Shown piece after piece: positions 1 through 12,011 of a DNA stretch of 64,000 bases (position 1 is its first letter; each line of letters opens with the position of its first letter). The position numbers and the translations under genes were made by a program. The notes beneath the pieces are model-generated. The model made no database searches. It saw only the letters and a list, made by a program, of their open reading frames with translations, and had not been told where the DNA came from. Source of the DNA: Neopestalotiopsis rosae (taxonomy: Eukaryota > Ascomycota > Sordariomycetes > Amphisphaeriales > Sporocadaceae); NCBI GenBank assembly GCA_023078685.1, contig JALGAS010000004.1:2852001-2916000 (forward strand). The letters run 5' to 3'.

Positions 1-2
1 CT

Positions 3-731
3 TACTGCAAGCACATCACTGATCGCTCAATGGCACACATGGCTGCCCACGCCTCGAATCGCATCCAGTCACTTTCACTGACTCGATGTACCTCCATCAC
101 TGACGCAGGTTTCCAATCTTGGACACCTTTCCGCTTCACCAACCTGACGCATCTTTGCTTGGCCGATTGTACATATCTCTCCGACAACGCCATTGTGGCA
201 TTGGCAAATTCAGCCAAATCACTCACGCATCTCGACTTGTCATTCTGCTGTGCTCTGTCTGATACAGCAACTGAGGTTGTGGCATTGGGTCTACCAATGT
301 TGAAGGAACTCAAAATGGCCTTTTGCGGCAGCGCTGTCAGTGACAACAGTCTTGCTTGCATTGCTCTCCATCTGAATGATCTCGAGCGACTGAGCGTGAG
401 AGGCTGTGTGCGTGTAACTGCAGTCGGCGCTGAGAGTGTGCTTGATGGCTGCTCGCGCCTTACCTGGCTCGACGTGAGCCAGTGTCGCAACCTTGAGAAC
501 TGGGTCAACGGAGGCGGCGTTGGCAGATGGGGCTACGACGAGCGCGCATGCCGCGGCAAGGAACCGCAGAGCATTAGCGAGATGGAAAGGGACTGGGTAG
601 CACAAAGCCCACCTATGATGAAACGAATGAGCCTCATCCCTCCCAGAAATATCGGAGGAGGGTTCCGAAACGGGCGAGCCAGAAAGCCGGTGACCTTTGT
701 GGTTGAAAAAGGCCCGGGCGAGCTGCGATAA
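3..731 (+). CDS. F-box/LRR-type protein, C-terminal part (5' truncated by window edge)
   Basis: The frame is open from the left edge to a stop at 731, so the start and N-terminal part lie outside the window. About 242 residues are visible. The first ~150 are cysteine-type leucine-rich repeats of about 26 residues, with recurring 'L..L.L..C..ITD/LSD..' blocks (for example CTSITDAG, CTYLSDNAI, CCALSDTA, CVRVTAVG). This is the repeat class of Grr1/Fbl/AMN1-like substrate receptors of SCF ubiquitin ligases. The tail is basic and repeat-free (MKRMSLIPPRN..., ending GPGELR). The F-box itself would be upstream and is not seen, so the SCF role is inferred from the repeat type. A Rad7-like LRR protein is an alternative. 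The visible part has no intron. Confidence 0.7.
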   Translation, partial: YCKHITDRSMAHMAAHASNRIQSLSLTRCTSITDAGFQSWTPFRFTNLTHLCLADCTYLSDNAIVALANSAKSLTHLDLSFCCALSDTATEVVALGLPMLKELKMAFCGSAVSDNSLACIALHLNDLERLSVRGCVRVTAVGAESVLDGCSRLTWLDVSQCRNLENWVNGGGVGRWGYDERACRGKEPQSISEMERDWVAQSPPMMKRMSLIPPRNIGGGFRNGRARKPVTFVVEKGPGELR

Positions 732-1505
732 TCATGCCTCGCAGCAACTCTACGACCACCTTGACGAGGAGACGTTATTCACTCACTGCATATCGAGGTC
801 TGTCCTGATATTTTCGACAGAATCAAAAAAACGACAACAATAATTTCATGGGAAAAGCAACGAAGAAAATGCCCTCGCTTGCACTTACATAGAATCGGAG
901 TTTATGGAATGGTATGTTTAGCATTTCCGTTGGGGCGGGAACCCTGTACAAGATCAATGTTGGATACCCTAGGTTATTGTATCACTTCGGTGCCAAGTGT
1001 TTGACTGTTGGGAGGCGAATAGCATAGATTACAAGCAATATCATACATACATATCTAACGTATATTGCATTCCAAAGCATATCTACCATAGTACCTCTTC
1101 CTTGTCTAAAGCCACCACGTCGGGTGGACTTTTACACGGCAACTGCACTGTCGTCCTTGACCCGTTCGCCGGCCCGCACATGACGTGTATGTGATTTGAT
1201 AAGCCAGTGGATCGGAGGGTCAAGCCTAATAGTATCGGATCCCCGTAGCCGTGTCAATCGGGTCCTACCGAAGCCGGGCCTGGGAATATTTATGCAAAAT
1301 GCTAAGAGTCTTCTGTTGTTGTTCTTAAACGTGTGAGAATATCCATCAGACAAAAAAGCTATCCTGGTAACAAGTAGGTTACAGCAAATATGAGCTATCC
1401 GTACTCTAGGACTAACCATGATTCTAGCCTAGGCTAAGCTGTGGTTGAATTGTAACATACTGGCCAACAAGTCAAAAAGTCAAAACGTCACAACAATTCA
1501 TCAAC
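732..1505. other. intergenic, no gene seen
   Basis: This 774-base stretch lies between the LRR gene and the reductase on the same strand. It contains short random open frames only. It must hold the 3' end of the first gene and the promoter of the second; I see no clear TATA element or repeat. Confidence 0.6.
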
Positions 1506-2650
1506 ATGAAGCAATGGATCACCAATCAGGATGGGCTTGAGAATATCAAGCTGGTTGATGCTCCTGCCCCAGACGCCGCTGGGCTAAAGGAAGGAGAGGT
1601 TTTGGTCAAAGTGAACCGCGTTTCGCTCAACTACCGCGACACGGAAGGTGAGTTGCATCTTATACAATCCTCTTTTTCCTCGGAAAGCGTTGTCCGAGAA
1701 GTAAATGCTAATTTCAAACCATTTCAGTTGCCATGGGCTTGTACGGACACCACGACTCCATGAAGCAGGGAGCCAGTGCGTTGGTGCCTTGCTCGGATAT
1801 CTGCGGTACCGTCGTAAAGGTCGGTAGCGGCGTGGCCACGCTCAGGGAGGGACAGAGGGTTATGGCGACGTTTAACCAAACGCACGTCCGGGGCCAGATC
1901 CAGGAAAAGGACATGGGGTCCGGCCTCGGCCTCCCGAACCCGGGCTGCCTCGCCGAGTACCGCGTGTTCCCCGACTACGGCCTCGTGGCGGTGCCCGACT
2001 ACATGTCGGACGACGAGGCCGCGACCCTGCCCATCGCGGCCGTCACGGCCTGGATGTCCATCAACGGGTTCCGACCGCTGGGCCAGCCACTGACGGGCGG
2101 CGACAAGGTCGTCCTGCTCCAGGGCACGGGCGGCGTCTCCATCTCGGGCCTGCAGATCGCGAAAGCGCTGGGCCTGACGGCCATTGTGACGTCGTCGTCG
2201 GACGCCAAGCTGGAGCGCGCAAAGAGCATGGGCGCGGACCACGTCATCAACTACAAGACGACGCCCGAGTGGCAAAAGACGGTGCTGGAGCTCACGGGCG
2301 GCCGGGGCGCCGACGTGGTCCTCGAGACGGGCGGCGCCGAGACGCTGGCCAAGTCCTTCGAGTGCGTGGCCTTTGGCGGGCTCATAAGCTGCATCGGCTA
2401 CCTGTCGGGTAAGGAGGACGCGCCGGGAAACCGCATGAACACCAACCTGCTGGCGCTCAAGCGCAACGTCACGCTCAAGGGCATCCTCAACGGGCCCAAG
2501 GACCGCTTCGAGGAGATGCTCGGCGTCTACGCCAGGGCGCAGATCCACCCCGTCGTCGACAGGACCTTTGAGTTTGCCGAGGCCAAAGAGGCGTTTCAGT
2601 ATCTCTTTGGTGGCAAGCACTTTGGAAAGGTGGTTATCAAGGTGGCGTAG
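1506..2650 (+). CDS. zinc-free MDR-family alcohol dehydrogenase / quinone oxidoreductase
   Basis: There are two exons, 1506-1647 and 1728-2650, with an 80-base GT-AG intron. Joining them restores the family stretch NYRDTEVAMGLYGHHD across the splice, giving 354 residues. The N-terminal half is a GroES-like fold (GEVLVKVNRVSLNYRD, then SDICGTVVKVGSGV). The NAD(P)-binding Rossmann fold starts at GTGGVSISG near residue 180, followed by A..LG and the TSSSDAKLERAKSMGADHVINY segment typical of the family. The four-cysteine structural-zinc loop of classical ADHs is absent, so this is a quinone-oxidoreductase-like branch acting on an unknown carbonyl, alkene or alcohol. It is probably cytosolic. Exon 2 is markedly GC-rich. 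It faces a second MDR gene tail to tail. Family confidence is high; the substrate is unknown. Confidence 0.9.
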
Positions 2651-2795
2651 ACCTTTTTCCTCTCCCCCAAGCCGGGGCCGAGTATTCACGAAATCAATAC
2701 ATGTATTTCCAAGAAGAAATTCCTCGAGTGTCGCTGCAACGACCCGTCACCTGATCTTACTGGTACCTTTGGATCCAAATAGTTGCATTTTCTTT

Positions 2796-2902
2796 CGCCT
2801 GGTGGTCTAACTGGTAGCATACCACTGATAGCGTGCCCGAGCTTGAGTGTCTCTTAAATATGGCTGTGGGTGGAGATCTGGGTTCAAATCCCAGCCAGCT
2901 TC
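2796..2902 (+). pseudogene. degenerate tRNA-derived sequence (SINE-like or tRNA pseudogene)
   Basis: Two Pol III internal promoter boxes are present in the right order: an A box (TGGTCTAACTGG, 2803-2814) and a B box (GGTTCAAATCC, 2881-2891). A perfect T arm (stem CTGGG/CCCAG, 2878-2894) is followed by a T-rich tract. The acceptor stem pairs at only about five of seven positions (2796-2802 with 2895-2901) and the D stem is poor. A functional tRNA therefore looks unlikely unless it carries an intron of about 25-30 bases. It lies between two convergent reductase genes. Confidence 0.5.
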
Positions 2903-3032
2903 TTTTTTCTCCTTTTTTCTTTCCCTCCTGTTTCCTTGCTTTTGCCTTGCTTTCATCATTGACGCACTTGAGAGGCAAGTCTTATTGATGCCCAGGTATT
3001 GTAACTTGGTTTTCTTGATGGTGCTACAAATG

Positions 3033-4322
3033 TCATGCTTCATCCATGATAACAGCCATCTTCGCACCTCCACCTCCAGCTTCCAGAATCTCGTGAACCT
3101 TCTGGATCTCATCCAACTGAAAATTTCTCACTGGGATCTTTATCCGTCCGGCCTCTACATCTTTGATTAGCGCCTCAAAAGGCATCATCATGAAATCTTC
3201 TGGACCACCCCCATATACGCACAACCTGGCACGATTGGGAAGGTCCATGAAGAGATCGAGATTATCGACGACCCACTCGCCGCTCTGCATTCCCGACACA
3301 CAGACGGTACCCTTGGGCACGACGCACTTGAGGGAATCCCGCACAGTGGTAGCACCAACCAGCTCAAGCACGGAGTTGAAGGGGCCCTTGCAGTCGCTTC
3401 CGCTGCCGCTGCCGTTTCGTACGTGATCTGCAATCTTGCCGTCGTCGATCAAGACCTCATCGGCCCCGGCGTCGCGCAGCATCTGCTCGCGTTCCCGGGA
3501 GCGCGTGGTCGCTGCGATGCGGGAGGCGCCCAGTCTCCGGGCCAACTGGATGGCGCAGAGGCCGATGGAGCTGGTGGCGCCGCGGATCAGTAGGCTCTGG
3601 CCGGCCTTGAGATCTAAACCCTGAACCAGCGATCCCCAAGTCGTTTGAAGCATCTCGGGGAGGGCCGCGAGAACGCTGATAGGAAGGTTGGTCGGCGGAA
3701 CTAGAATGATTATTAGTACAGTTTTCTTATCTCATAACTTGTAAAGGTGGGAAGACGGAATCGTCTTACTCGGGCGAATGTTTGCTTCTGCCACACAAGT
3801 GTATTCGGCGTAGGACCCGGGAATCTGACGGCCAAGGCCCCCCATGCACGTAGCTGACAACTTTCCTTTCAGTATTCATCCGAGGCAAGTGAGTCCTTTG
3901 AGAGCAGACCTACCGACTCGCGTCCCGAGCGGATATTTGATGGTTCTTTGTGAAGCTGTGTCGTGATAGGCGACAACAGTGCCGATACACTCGATGCCTA
4001 TAATCCGGGGAAATGTGACACCTGGAGAGTGACCCTGACGTGTGTACATTTCTATGGCAGGCGTATTATTGATCAGATCTTGTCATTTATCGAGCAGATA
4101 GAACTGTTATTTACCGGCACGGTTGATACCAAATCCCAGGACCTGGAGAAGGACCTGGCCCTCTCCGGGACTGGGGACGGGTATATCTCGAAGTTGGAGG
4201 ACATTGACCGGACCAGTCTTATCGCACACGGCGGCGCGCATGGTCTGAGGAAGCCTAGCTGTAGCTGAAGGAGCCATGATGGAAATATTTCTACATAGGG
4301 AGCGTAGGCTTGACGGGAGCAT
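3033..4322 (-). CDS. NADPH:quinone oxidoreductase-like MDR protein
   Basis: Four exons on the minus strand: 4322-4115, 4051-3914, 3853-3770 and 3700-3033. The three GT-AG introns are 60-69 bases. The joins give smooth family sequence (NRAEMYTRQGHSPGV, GTRVATCMGGLGRQ, ANIRPIPPTNL) and 365 residues. The nucleotide-binding motif is GATSSIGLCAIQLARRLGA near residue 184, the variant common in quinone oxidoreductases. No catalytic-zinc ligand set is seen. The protein should reduce a quinone or enone with NADPH; the substrate is unknown. The N-terminus is uncertain: starts at M1, at MAPSAT (residue 16) or at MRAAV (near residue 28) are all possible. It is convergent with the MDR gene at 1506-2650 but clearly a different subfamily. 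Confidence 0.88.
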
Positions 4323-6841
4323 GTCAGAATGTCAATTTGATCTTTCTATTTTTCTGTCTCTTATGGTAACACTTGGGTGGCAAAGAAATGCAGTGAGCGG
4401 CTTCCTTCCCCTGCTCGTCCGTCTATATGTATGCCCCGCGCGCCTGCCATCGGAGCTGAGGCAAAAGCTGCACAAATCCGAAAGTATTTGTCCAGGTGTG
4501 CAGAATACGATATAACGGCGAAGCTTAAACACAAAAGAGAGGCAGGAACCCTTCTTGTTGTCAGAAGTCCCCTATTTTTGAGGGGATTTACCTTTGCTGC
4601 GATTTTAATTCGTCCTCCCCTTCCATGATCTAGACTCGGATCACGACGGAACGAGCATTAATGAATAAGTGTCCCGTGCCCCAGGTTCCGGGGGTGGCCA
4701 AGTTTGGCGCGCATTGGGATAACAACCACTAGCGGCAGCGAGGACATCTTGTTTACAAATCGTGCAATCGCCATGGCCAGTTGGCCGGATGAGTCGGACT
4801 TTACTCCAGCAGATTGCCGCTCTGCTGAACTAGCCGTGTACGGTCCCGAACAGCATCATTCGGCACCGTTGAAGGGACTAGGACAAGCGACGGACTGAGC
4901 GATGATCAAAAGTGTTATGAGTCAGCCACGGGTGCTACCGTTGCTGGCTGCACATGCAAGTAAGCAGCTCGCAGCGATGGCCAGTAGGTACCTACCAATG
5001 GGAATGGATCCGTGACAGCATAGCAAATCACAGGTCAATAGCTGGTCAACAATAATCTCAAGAGGCGGTGATTACCGCTCGGCAGCTCATGAGGCCCTCA
5101 TTTCCAGTAAATATATGGCTCATTGCTGGAGGCGTCTTTTCATAACACATAACTCCAGTATTTTGAGGTACTGGCGGATGTTCGTTGATCCTAGACGACA
5201 CTAAGCTGATAGACGTGCACAACCCACATGCACTACGTAATGCACTCGGCAGCGAATCTGGGCCTGGGCTGGGTCTCCTACCTTAATCTTTTAGCTTGTG
5301 AAATGCAGCGAAAGCCGGATATAACAACAAGTCATGATTTTTATCCCCCCTACCCAGCCCTATCGGAAGGAATCGCCAAGATCCACCCTTGTCAGCCAAA
5401 AGGAACAAGCCTCGATCGAGTAGAGAGCCTCATCGTAGTCAAACTGAGACATGACAAACAGAGTTATCGGGTAGGCGTGCATCGAGCATGATATTGTTCT
5501 CTTCATTGGGGGCAGGGAATATCACGACCAAAAAAATAGGGGAACACCAAGTAGATTCTAGAAGGGACTTGGCTTTCTAGGTACCCGTCTTTACAATGGG
5601 GAAAGGTCTCTGGGATTCGATCGCTGAAACGTTAATAGCCAATATAGGAAAAAATAGAAAAAAATAGCAACGGGATTGGGAACGGGTTTCAGAAGCACTT
5701 GTCTCTGGTTGGTGGGATGCAAGGTCAGCATCGACTACTATGTACCGCAATGCAGAACCGATGGCGGCGTCCCCATCATACTTCTCTGTCCAAGCCAATG
5801 GCCACATGCGCAAACTGATGAAGTGTTGAAAAAAAAGAAACGGGGTCCCTCCTCTTCGGCCCAAAGGCCCCTCCAAGCAACCAGCAACCAAGCCAAGGGG
5901 ATCGAGGGGATTTGCTTGATCTTCACCAAGGCCCTTCTCTTTTTCCAACCATCCTTGAAAAAGAAGGTCTTAGCCTCCACACGGGGCGAGTGCCGGAGTT
6001 GAGTCAAAAGCCACGCGAATCGGGCTGCCGGCTGCTCTGCCGGGAGGTCACAAGAGTGACAAGCTCGTAAGCTGGCGGCTCCTGGCACCGGGCTCTTGGT
6101 TCTTATGACGAGCGATACAGGAGTGAGCTTTTTGGTATGTAAGCAATCTATCTGTGTGTGTGTGTGTATGTGCCTATGTCTCTAACGATCAGTACCTTGT
6201 AGGTTACATGGTTTCTATGTATCATAGCTAGGTAGGTGCCATCCATGACCAGGGGGGTGCTGTGGTTGCTATCCTATCCCCAAGCTGTACGTACTGAAAT
6301 AGGTAGCGCCTTTTTCATCCTATCTGCAGCAGCAATTTCTCTTGGCTATCGACGGCTACTCTTCTTCTTCTCCAAAACTCTAACTTTTCGAGATCGACGT
6401 CACGTCTTCCAGCCTTGGACCCATTGTCAATTACTTCATTTCCTCCTTTTCTCACAAAAGCAGAGAAAAGAGAGAAATAAAACAATATCCTCTGCGGCAT
6501 TTAAAGGTCTTTTTCTTGTGGGTGTTATCTTCAAATCAATGTGACCCGAGGCTGCATCCAAGCGCCAAATTTTACGGAGTCTCTTTCAGGATCGCTGAAG
6601 GCCCCAAAAAGAGACAGGATTAGGACAGGCCCCAGAGCGAGCCCCAGTCCGTCTTCAGTACCTTATTAGTGCGTAGCAGCAGTTCGGCAGCGCTTCCACT
6701 TTCTGTTACACCTCAAGCTCCGTCTCGGCTCAGCGCAAAGCTTCCAAATTTATTTTCTACTACTAATAACTTGCACCTTTTGGACACAACGTAGCCAGCC
6801 ACTACTCCATCCTTGTTTCCACTACAAAATCCTCGCGCCGC
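4323..6841. other. 2.5-kb intergenic region upstream of the transcription factor
   Basis: Only short frames without family resemblance are present on either strand. It must hold divergent promoters for the reductase (leftward) and the Zn2Cys6 factor (rightward). A short (GT)n run lies near 6153-6166. Pyrimidine-rich patches before 6841 look like a leader. I see no repeat or RNA gene. Confidence 0.5.
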
Positions 6842-9800
6842 ATGGCTACCGAGTCTCCTCACGACGGTTCGAGTCCGATGGAGGCTTCTCCCGACTACGA
6901 GCCTGACCCCAATCATGACTCCTCCAACACGCCCGCCAATTCCACCCCTCGCGATACTCCCGGCGCTGCCATGGCGGGGTCCATGCCCGGCATCAGTCAC
7001 TCGGCCTCTGGCGCCACCGTTATTGATCCCAGCGTCGAGCCTTCTTCGACCCTGAATCCGAGGTCCTGTGTTACCTGCAGAAGGAGGAAGGTTCGCTGCG
7101 ATAAGCATATGCCCTGTGGAAACTGCCGCAAGGCCCGCATCTCCTGCATTTTCCCGGCGCCTGGCAGGGCCCCACGCCGTCCGCGACCCAGGGATCCCAA
7201 TGCACCGCCAAAGCAGACGAGCGAGCGTGAAGTTGAGCTGGTCAAGCGTCTCAGGAAACTCGAGGGCATAGTGGAGGAGCTGAGCGGGCAGATTGAGGTT
7301 GAGGCGCGGCACCCTTCCAGCGCTGGGGAGTCTCCCGAGGAATCTGGTCACGATGCAGAACGAAGACGCCAGGACTCTGGCTCTGGAGTACTGTCGCCGC
7401 ATTCCCTCCAATTGTCGGGATACCCAACAGTCTCTGCGGCGCCGGGTCGTCTCATCACGACGGGCAGTTCCACCTGGGGAGCGTTGCAGAGCCCGACCAT
7501 GGGCGTCAACAAGCATTTTGGCCGGCTCGTTTTGAACGATAAGGGCAAGACTCGCTATGTCAGCAATGCTTTCTGGTCGAAAATGAATGACGAGGTGAGT
7601 AAGGCAGTCGTGTGGTCATGCGGCATATGCTTACGACGGCTTGACAGCTTGCGCAGCTGAGAGCCGAGACCCAAAAACTAACCGACGAGGAAACCCTCAA
7701 CTCTGAAGACGACGGCAGCACACCCGATGCAGATCACCCGCAAAATGAGCTCTTGACCGACCATCACGCCTTCGTACTAGGTTACCGGTCATCAGACGTC
7801 GACTTGCGCAAATTGCATCCTCTACCGTCCCAGATTCCATTTATCTGGCAGGTCTATGTTGAAAATGTGGATCCATTGGTAAAAATACTTCACGTTCCTA
7901 CAATGAACCCCATTATTAGAAAGATTCGAAGCGACATGGACAATCTGCCGGCAGGCTTGGAGGCTTTGATGTTCTCTATATACTATGCAGCGATCACCTC
8001 GCTGGAAGATGATGAGGTAAGCTTAGGTTCACTGCAAAACAAGAGCAATTGCTCATCAACGATCAACAGGTCAAGACGAATTTCGGCGCAGAAAAGTCCC
8101 ATTTGATAAGGCAATTTCGATACGGCACAGAACAGGCACTTGCAAAAGCAAATTTCCTCAACACATCAGACCTTGTCGTCATCCAGGCGTTTGCCCTCTT
8201 CCTCGTCTTGGTCCGCCGCTATGATGACAGCCGTTTCTCCTGGACGCTCACTGGCCTCCTGATCCGAATCAGCCAGTCTATTGGTACGCATCGAGAAGGT
8301 ACCCATTTTGCTAATCTCAAACCCTTCGAGATTGAGATGCGGCGGCGGCTCTGGTGGGCCATTTGCATCTTGGATTTGCGATCGGCCGAGGACCAAGGGA
8401 CAGAATTGACTATTGCCGAACACACCTTTGACACGCAATTCCCATTGAATATCAACGATAGCGATATCGATCCCGACATGAAGGACTTTCCCAAGGAACG
8501 AGTTGGTGCTACGGACATGACATTTTCTTTGATTCGATACGAAATCTGCAGTCTCGCGCGAAGATTGCATGCTGCGAGCAATCCAATGAACCCGTGCCCA
8601 ACTGCCACGCAGCTGTCCTTGGATCAGCGTGAGCAGATGCTTCTCGAAATGTATGGAAGAGTGGAGGATCGCTATCTGAAACCTTGCAACGACCAGGACG
8701 GCGACCTTCTCCACTGGGTTGCAGCCGCTATCGCCCGTCTGATCATGGCCAAGATGAGTCTGATCATTTACCAACCAATTTTGTTTCCTGCCAATGGAGA
8801 GGACATCTCACAAGAAGTGCGTGACAGGATATTCCTGTCCTCTACGGAAGTTGTAGAGTACAACCGCCTGCTCAACACGGAGCCAAAGTGCAGGCAGTAT
8901 CGTTGGCTCTTCCAAACATACACCCAATGGCATGCGGTGGCTTATCTTTTGCTGGAAGTCTGTCGGCGCCCATGGTCCAGCTCAGTAGAACGAGCCTGGC
9001 TAGCCTTGAGCAACTCCTTCAGCGACACGGACCCTGACGAGTTTCAGAAACTTGCCCAGCACAAGGGCGTGTGGCTACCTCTGAAGAGACTTTTACTCAA
9101 GGCTGGACGCCATCGGGACGAAGAGTTGGCTCGTCTGCAGGCAGATCCCGAAGTGGCGCAACAACTCGAGGACAGCTCATACAAGACACCATCGGCTACC
9201 TTTTCCAACCTTCCTAGTACGGTGCGAGAGACGATTGCTCAAGACCGGTGGCGCAAGTTGGTTGGCCTGCCAGTCGTGGAGCGGAAACCTCATGGCTTTT
9301 GCTTCAACAAAGATGTTCCTGCAGCAAACATCCAAGCTCAAACCCAGCCCATGGCCCAGCAGAATGGTCAATCACAGCCCAATGGCCAGCAACCTAACTT
9401 TTCGCAAACAGATCTTGACTATATCAGTGGCGTCATGACACAGCCAGAGCTTAACCCAGCTGACTTTTGGCAAGTGGCGTTCACTGAAGGCTCAGCGAAT
9501 ATAGCCAGACAAGCAATCTTTGGCAACGGCATGCAAAATGGCACAATGCCAACGCCTCAGCAGCCGCCACCACAATCGGCACCCTTAATGCCGTCGGCAT
9601 TGACAACCAATGGCAGTCCCATCACGAGCAAAGGTGGCATCGCTTTCCCGCGCGACAGCTCGTCTACTCCCGGCAATATGATTACACCGCAAACGTCGGG
9701 AGGTACCCCAATGACTCAGCCCGCTGTTCTGTCTCAGGCTACTGGCATGGTCGACGAAAACCCCCCGCCGTGGCTGTGGGCGAATGCGTGGAAGTGGAAT

Positions 9801-9965
9801 GATACTGATGCGAATGGCAACTTGGTATCGACTACACCGGATGTGGACGTCAACATGGAGGAAGACTTCAACTGGCAAGATTGGCAGCAGAGCATTCGTG
9901 GATTCGAGATAGATGCTGGTCTCGGTACCGGGATGACTGGAGGCGGATTTTCAGGCGGCGTCTAG
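6842..9965 (+). CDS. Zn2Cys6 fungal-specific transcription factor
   Basis: Three exons, 6842-7594, 7648-8016 and 8070-9965, with two 53-base phase-0 introns, give 1005 residues. The zinc cluster lies at about residues 76-102 with the canonical spacing C-x2-C-x6-C-x5-C-x2-C-x6-C. It is followed by a basic linker (PRRPRPRDP) and a short leucine-rich coiled coil at about 128-152 that would mediate dimerisation. The middle region (about 300-620) has the features of the fungal transcription-factor regulatory domain, including RRRLWWAICILDLRSAE. The C-terminal third is Q/N/P-rich and probably an activation domain. The ATG at 6842 opens an acidic, S/P-rich N-terminus. It sits among three oxidoreductase genes, which it may regulate; that is inference from position only. 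Confidence 0.93.
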
Positions 9966-10774
9966 GCAGCAAGTTCGTCTGCGAGAGAGAGTCCCGACAC
10001 TATGCTTTGTAGCAATCCTCGAGTATAAATGGGGTGGTGGGTCTGTTTGCGGACCACTATTGGTGTACATGTTGGATGATATGATGCTTTACCTGGCGTG
10101 AGGTAGGAATGATACCCTTGTTTATTAGCTGCAGTCATTTTTTAGGTGCACAGGGTACTGGCCGGAATAGAGGCGTCTAGGCGATTATGCTTTGGTTAAT
10201 GAAACGCGTTTGTCAAATCCTTCGGGCACGAACGTGTCGCGTAGTCATGTGCTACCAATTTGTGGCAGAGCAGCGATCGCTCTTTGAGTTGAGCCGACGT
10301 CCGGCATCAACTACTAGATCCTATACTCCTCGGTCAACTCGGACTTCCGACTGGACCCACACCGCGATTGATTATGGCGTCCCAATATGGTAATTGTAGC
10401 TGGCTTAGTATACAGTTATTGAAACAAAGTATCTATGAGATGATGATTTGATCAAGTCAGGATCAGAAGTCCAAGATTGGCCGAGTCCGCGATTCAGTGG
10501 CCGGGATAATGCTCACCTGCAGTTATTCCCTGAGTTTAGTTAGTTCATGGTCAGCAAGCGATGGCGGACAATTGTCGTCTTACCACCGTCGTGATATGTC
10601 GATTTGATACTACAGAGAAATTGCATCGGAATATGGATCCAGGCAGATAGTAATTGATTCCATGGGTTATAAGTATCAGCTCTTTCCAGTCTTATGGCTG
10701 GAAAGTGAATTTGAATCATAACCATCTCGACATCATCAACACATACCAACAATCTGCTACACAAACGAATCATC
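9966..10774. other. intergenic, no gene seen
   Basis: It contains the 3' end of the transcription factor gene and the promoter of the SDR gene. Only short open frames without coding character are present. Confidence 0.55.
10668..10673 (+). promoter_or_regulatory. possible TATA box of the SDR gene
   Basis: TATAAG lies about 100 bases upstream of the ATG at 10775, a plausible TATA-to-ATG distance for a fungal gene. The assignment rests on position and sequence alone. Confidence 0.35.
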
Positions 10775-11801
10775 ATGGGTTTCGACTATTCTTCGCTGCC
10801 AAAGGACATCTTGATTAAGTCCTGGCAGTTCACCAAGACGGTTCACAAAGATGTTTATCCTGCTGTCGACCCAAGCAAGCCTGAGCTGAGTCTGGCCGGC
10901 AAGGTAGTTGTCATTACGGGAGCCAGCCGCGGTATAGGAGCACGAGGTTTTGCTCCAGCCTTTGTCCGTGCCGGCGTCAAGGGCCTCGTCCTCATTGCCA
11001 CCAACGCCGCCAAGCTACAAGAGGTAGCCAGCGAGATTCACCGCATCAACCCGGCGGTCCAGGTGCTGTGCCTGACCGCCGACGTATCGGACCAGACCCA
11101 AGTCGAGGCGGCATTCCGCGAGGCCAAGCAGGCATTCGGGGCTGCGGATATCCTCGTCAACAATGCCGGCGTGTCGCGCGAGACGCTGGGTTGCCGCTGG
11201 GCCGACGAGGACCCCGCGGTCTGGTGGGACAACTTTCGCGTTAACAGCCTGGGGACGTACCTCGTCACGCGCACCTTTATCCGCGAGCTCTTACCCACGC
11301 CTGACGCACCGGCTACGGTCATTAATCTGACTTCGGGCGCGGCGTTGAGTATTGGTTCGCCGCTTGTCCATGGGTCGTATTGCATCTCAAAGTTGGCGGT
11401 GCAGTCCATGGCTGTGGTAAGTAATGTTTTCTTATATGCCTCAACTTTTGATCGGCGAAGTCCGTACTTCAAATGAGCAGATGACTAACTCGGCACGAAA
11501 TGAACAACAGCAACTAGCCACCGACTGCCCCAACATCACCTCGATCGCCCTCGACCCCAACCTGGTGGACACGGACATGCTGCCTGAGCACCTGGCAGCG
11601 TTTGACCGCGTGACGCCCGAGCTCGTCGGCGGCACCGCCGTGTGGCTGTCGCACCCGCAGCGCGCCCGCTTCCTCACGGGGCGGACCGTCATGGTGAATT
11701 GGGACGTGGAGGAGCTGGCTGCTAGGAGCGAGGAGATTTCTCAGGGCAAGCAGCTGCAGATGGACTTTGTGGGACCTTTTGGGGCGCACTTGTTTCAGTG
11801 A
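10775..11801 (+). CDS. short-chain dehydrogenase/reductase (SDR)
   Basis: Two exons, 10775-11416 and 11511-11801, flank a 94-base GT-AG intron and give 310 residues. The cofactor motif TGASRGIG is at residues 48-55 after an N-terminal extension of about 40 residues. The NNAG structural motif is at 129-132. The catalytic set is Ser near 187, Tyr202 and Lys206 in YCISK. The segment after the intron (ALDPNLVDTDM) is the usual SDR 'PGxVxTxM' region with P followed by N. The TGxxxGIG and NNAG motifs fit a classical SDR acting on a small alcohol or ketone; the substrate is unknown. No targeting signal is obvious. It lies on the same strand as the Zn2Cys6 factor, 0.8 kb downstream. Confidence 0.92.
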
Positions 11802-12011
11802 CTTTAGTTTCATAGGTTGGCACACATGGCGGGAGACATTCTTCTTTCCGTCAATATCTCGTTGGATAGAGTTGAGAATGCTCAAGTGAAAGAGAAGAAA
11901 ACCAAGAAAGAATATCTATCTTCAAATCTATTTGGTATCATATCTCAAGATGAACACCTAAAATGATGTGCTCTTCCTGCAGGGCTTGTGGAAACGAAGT
12001 CTTCATTGAAA

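Noticed and set aside
1724..2689. 321-codon minus-strand frame opposite the first MDR gene
   Set aside because: It is an antisense shadow of GC-rich coding sequence. Its R/G/A/D-rich composition has no domain, and the plus strand has a full MDR protein.
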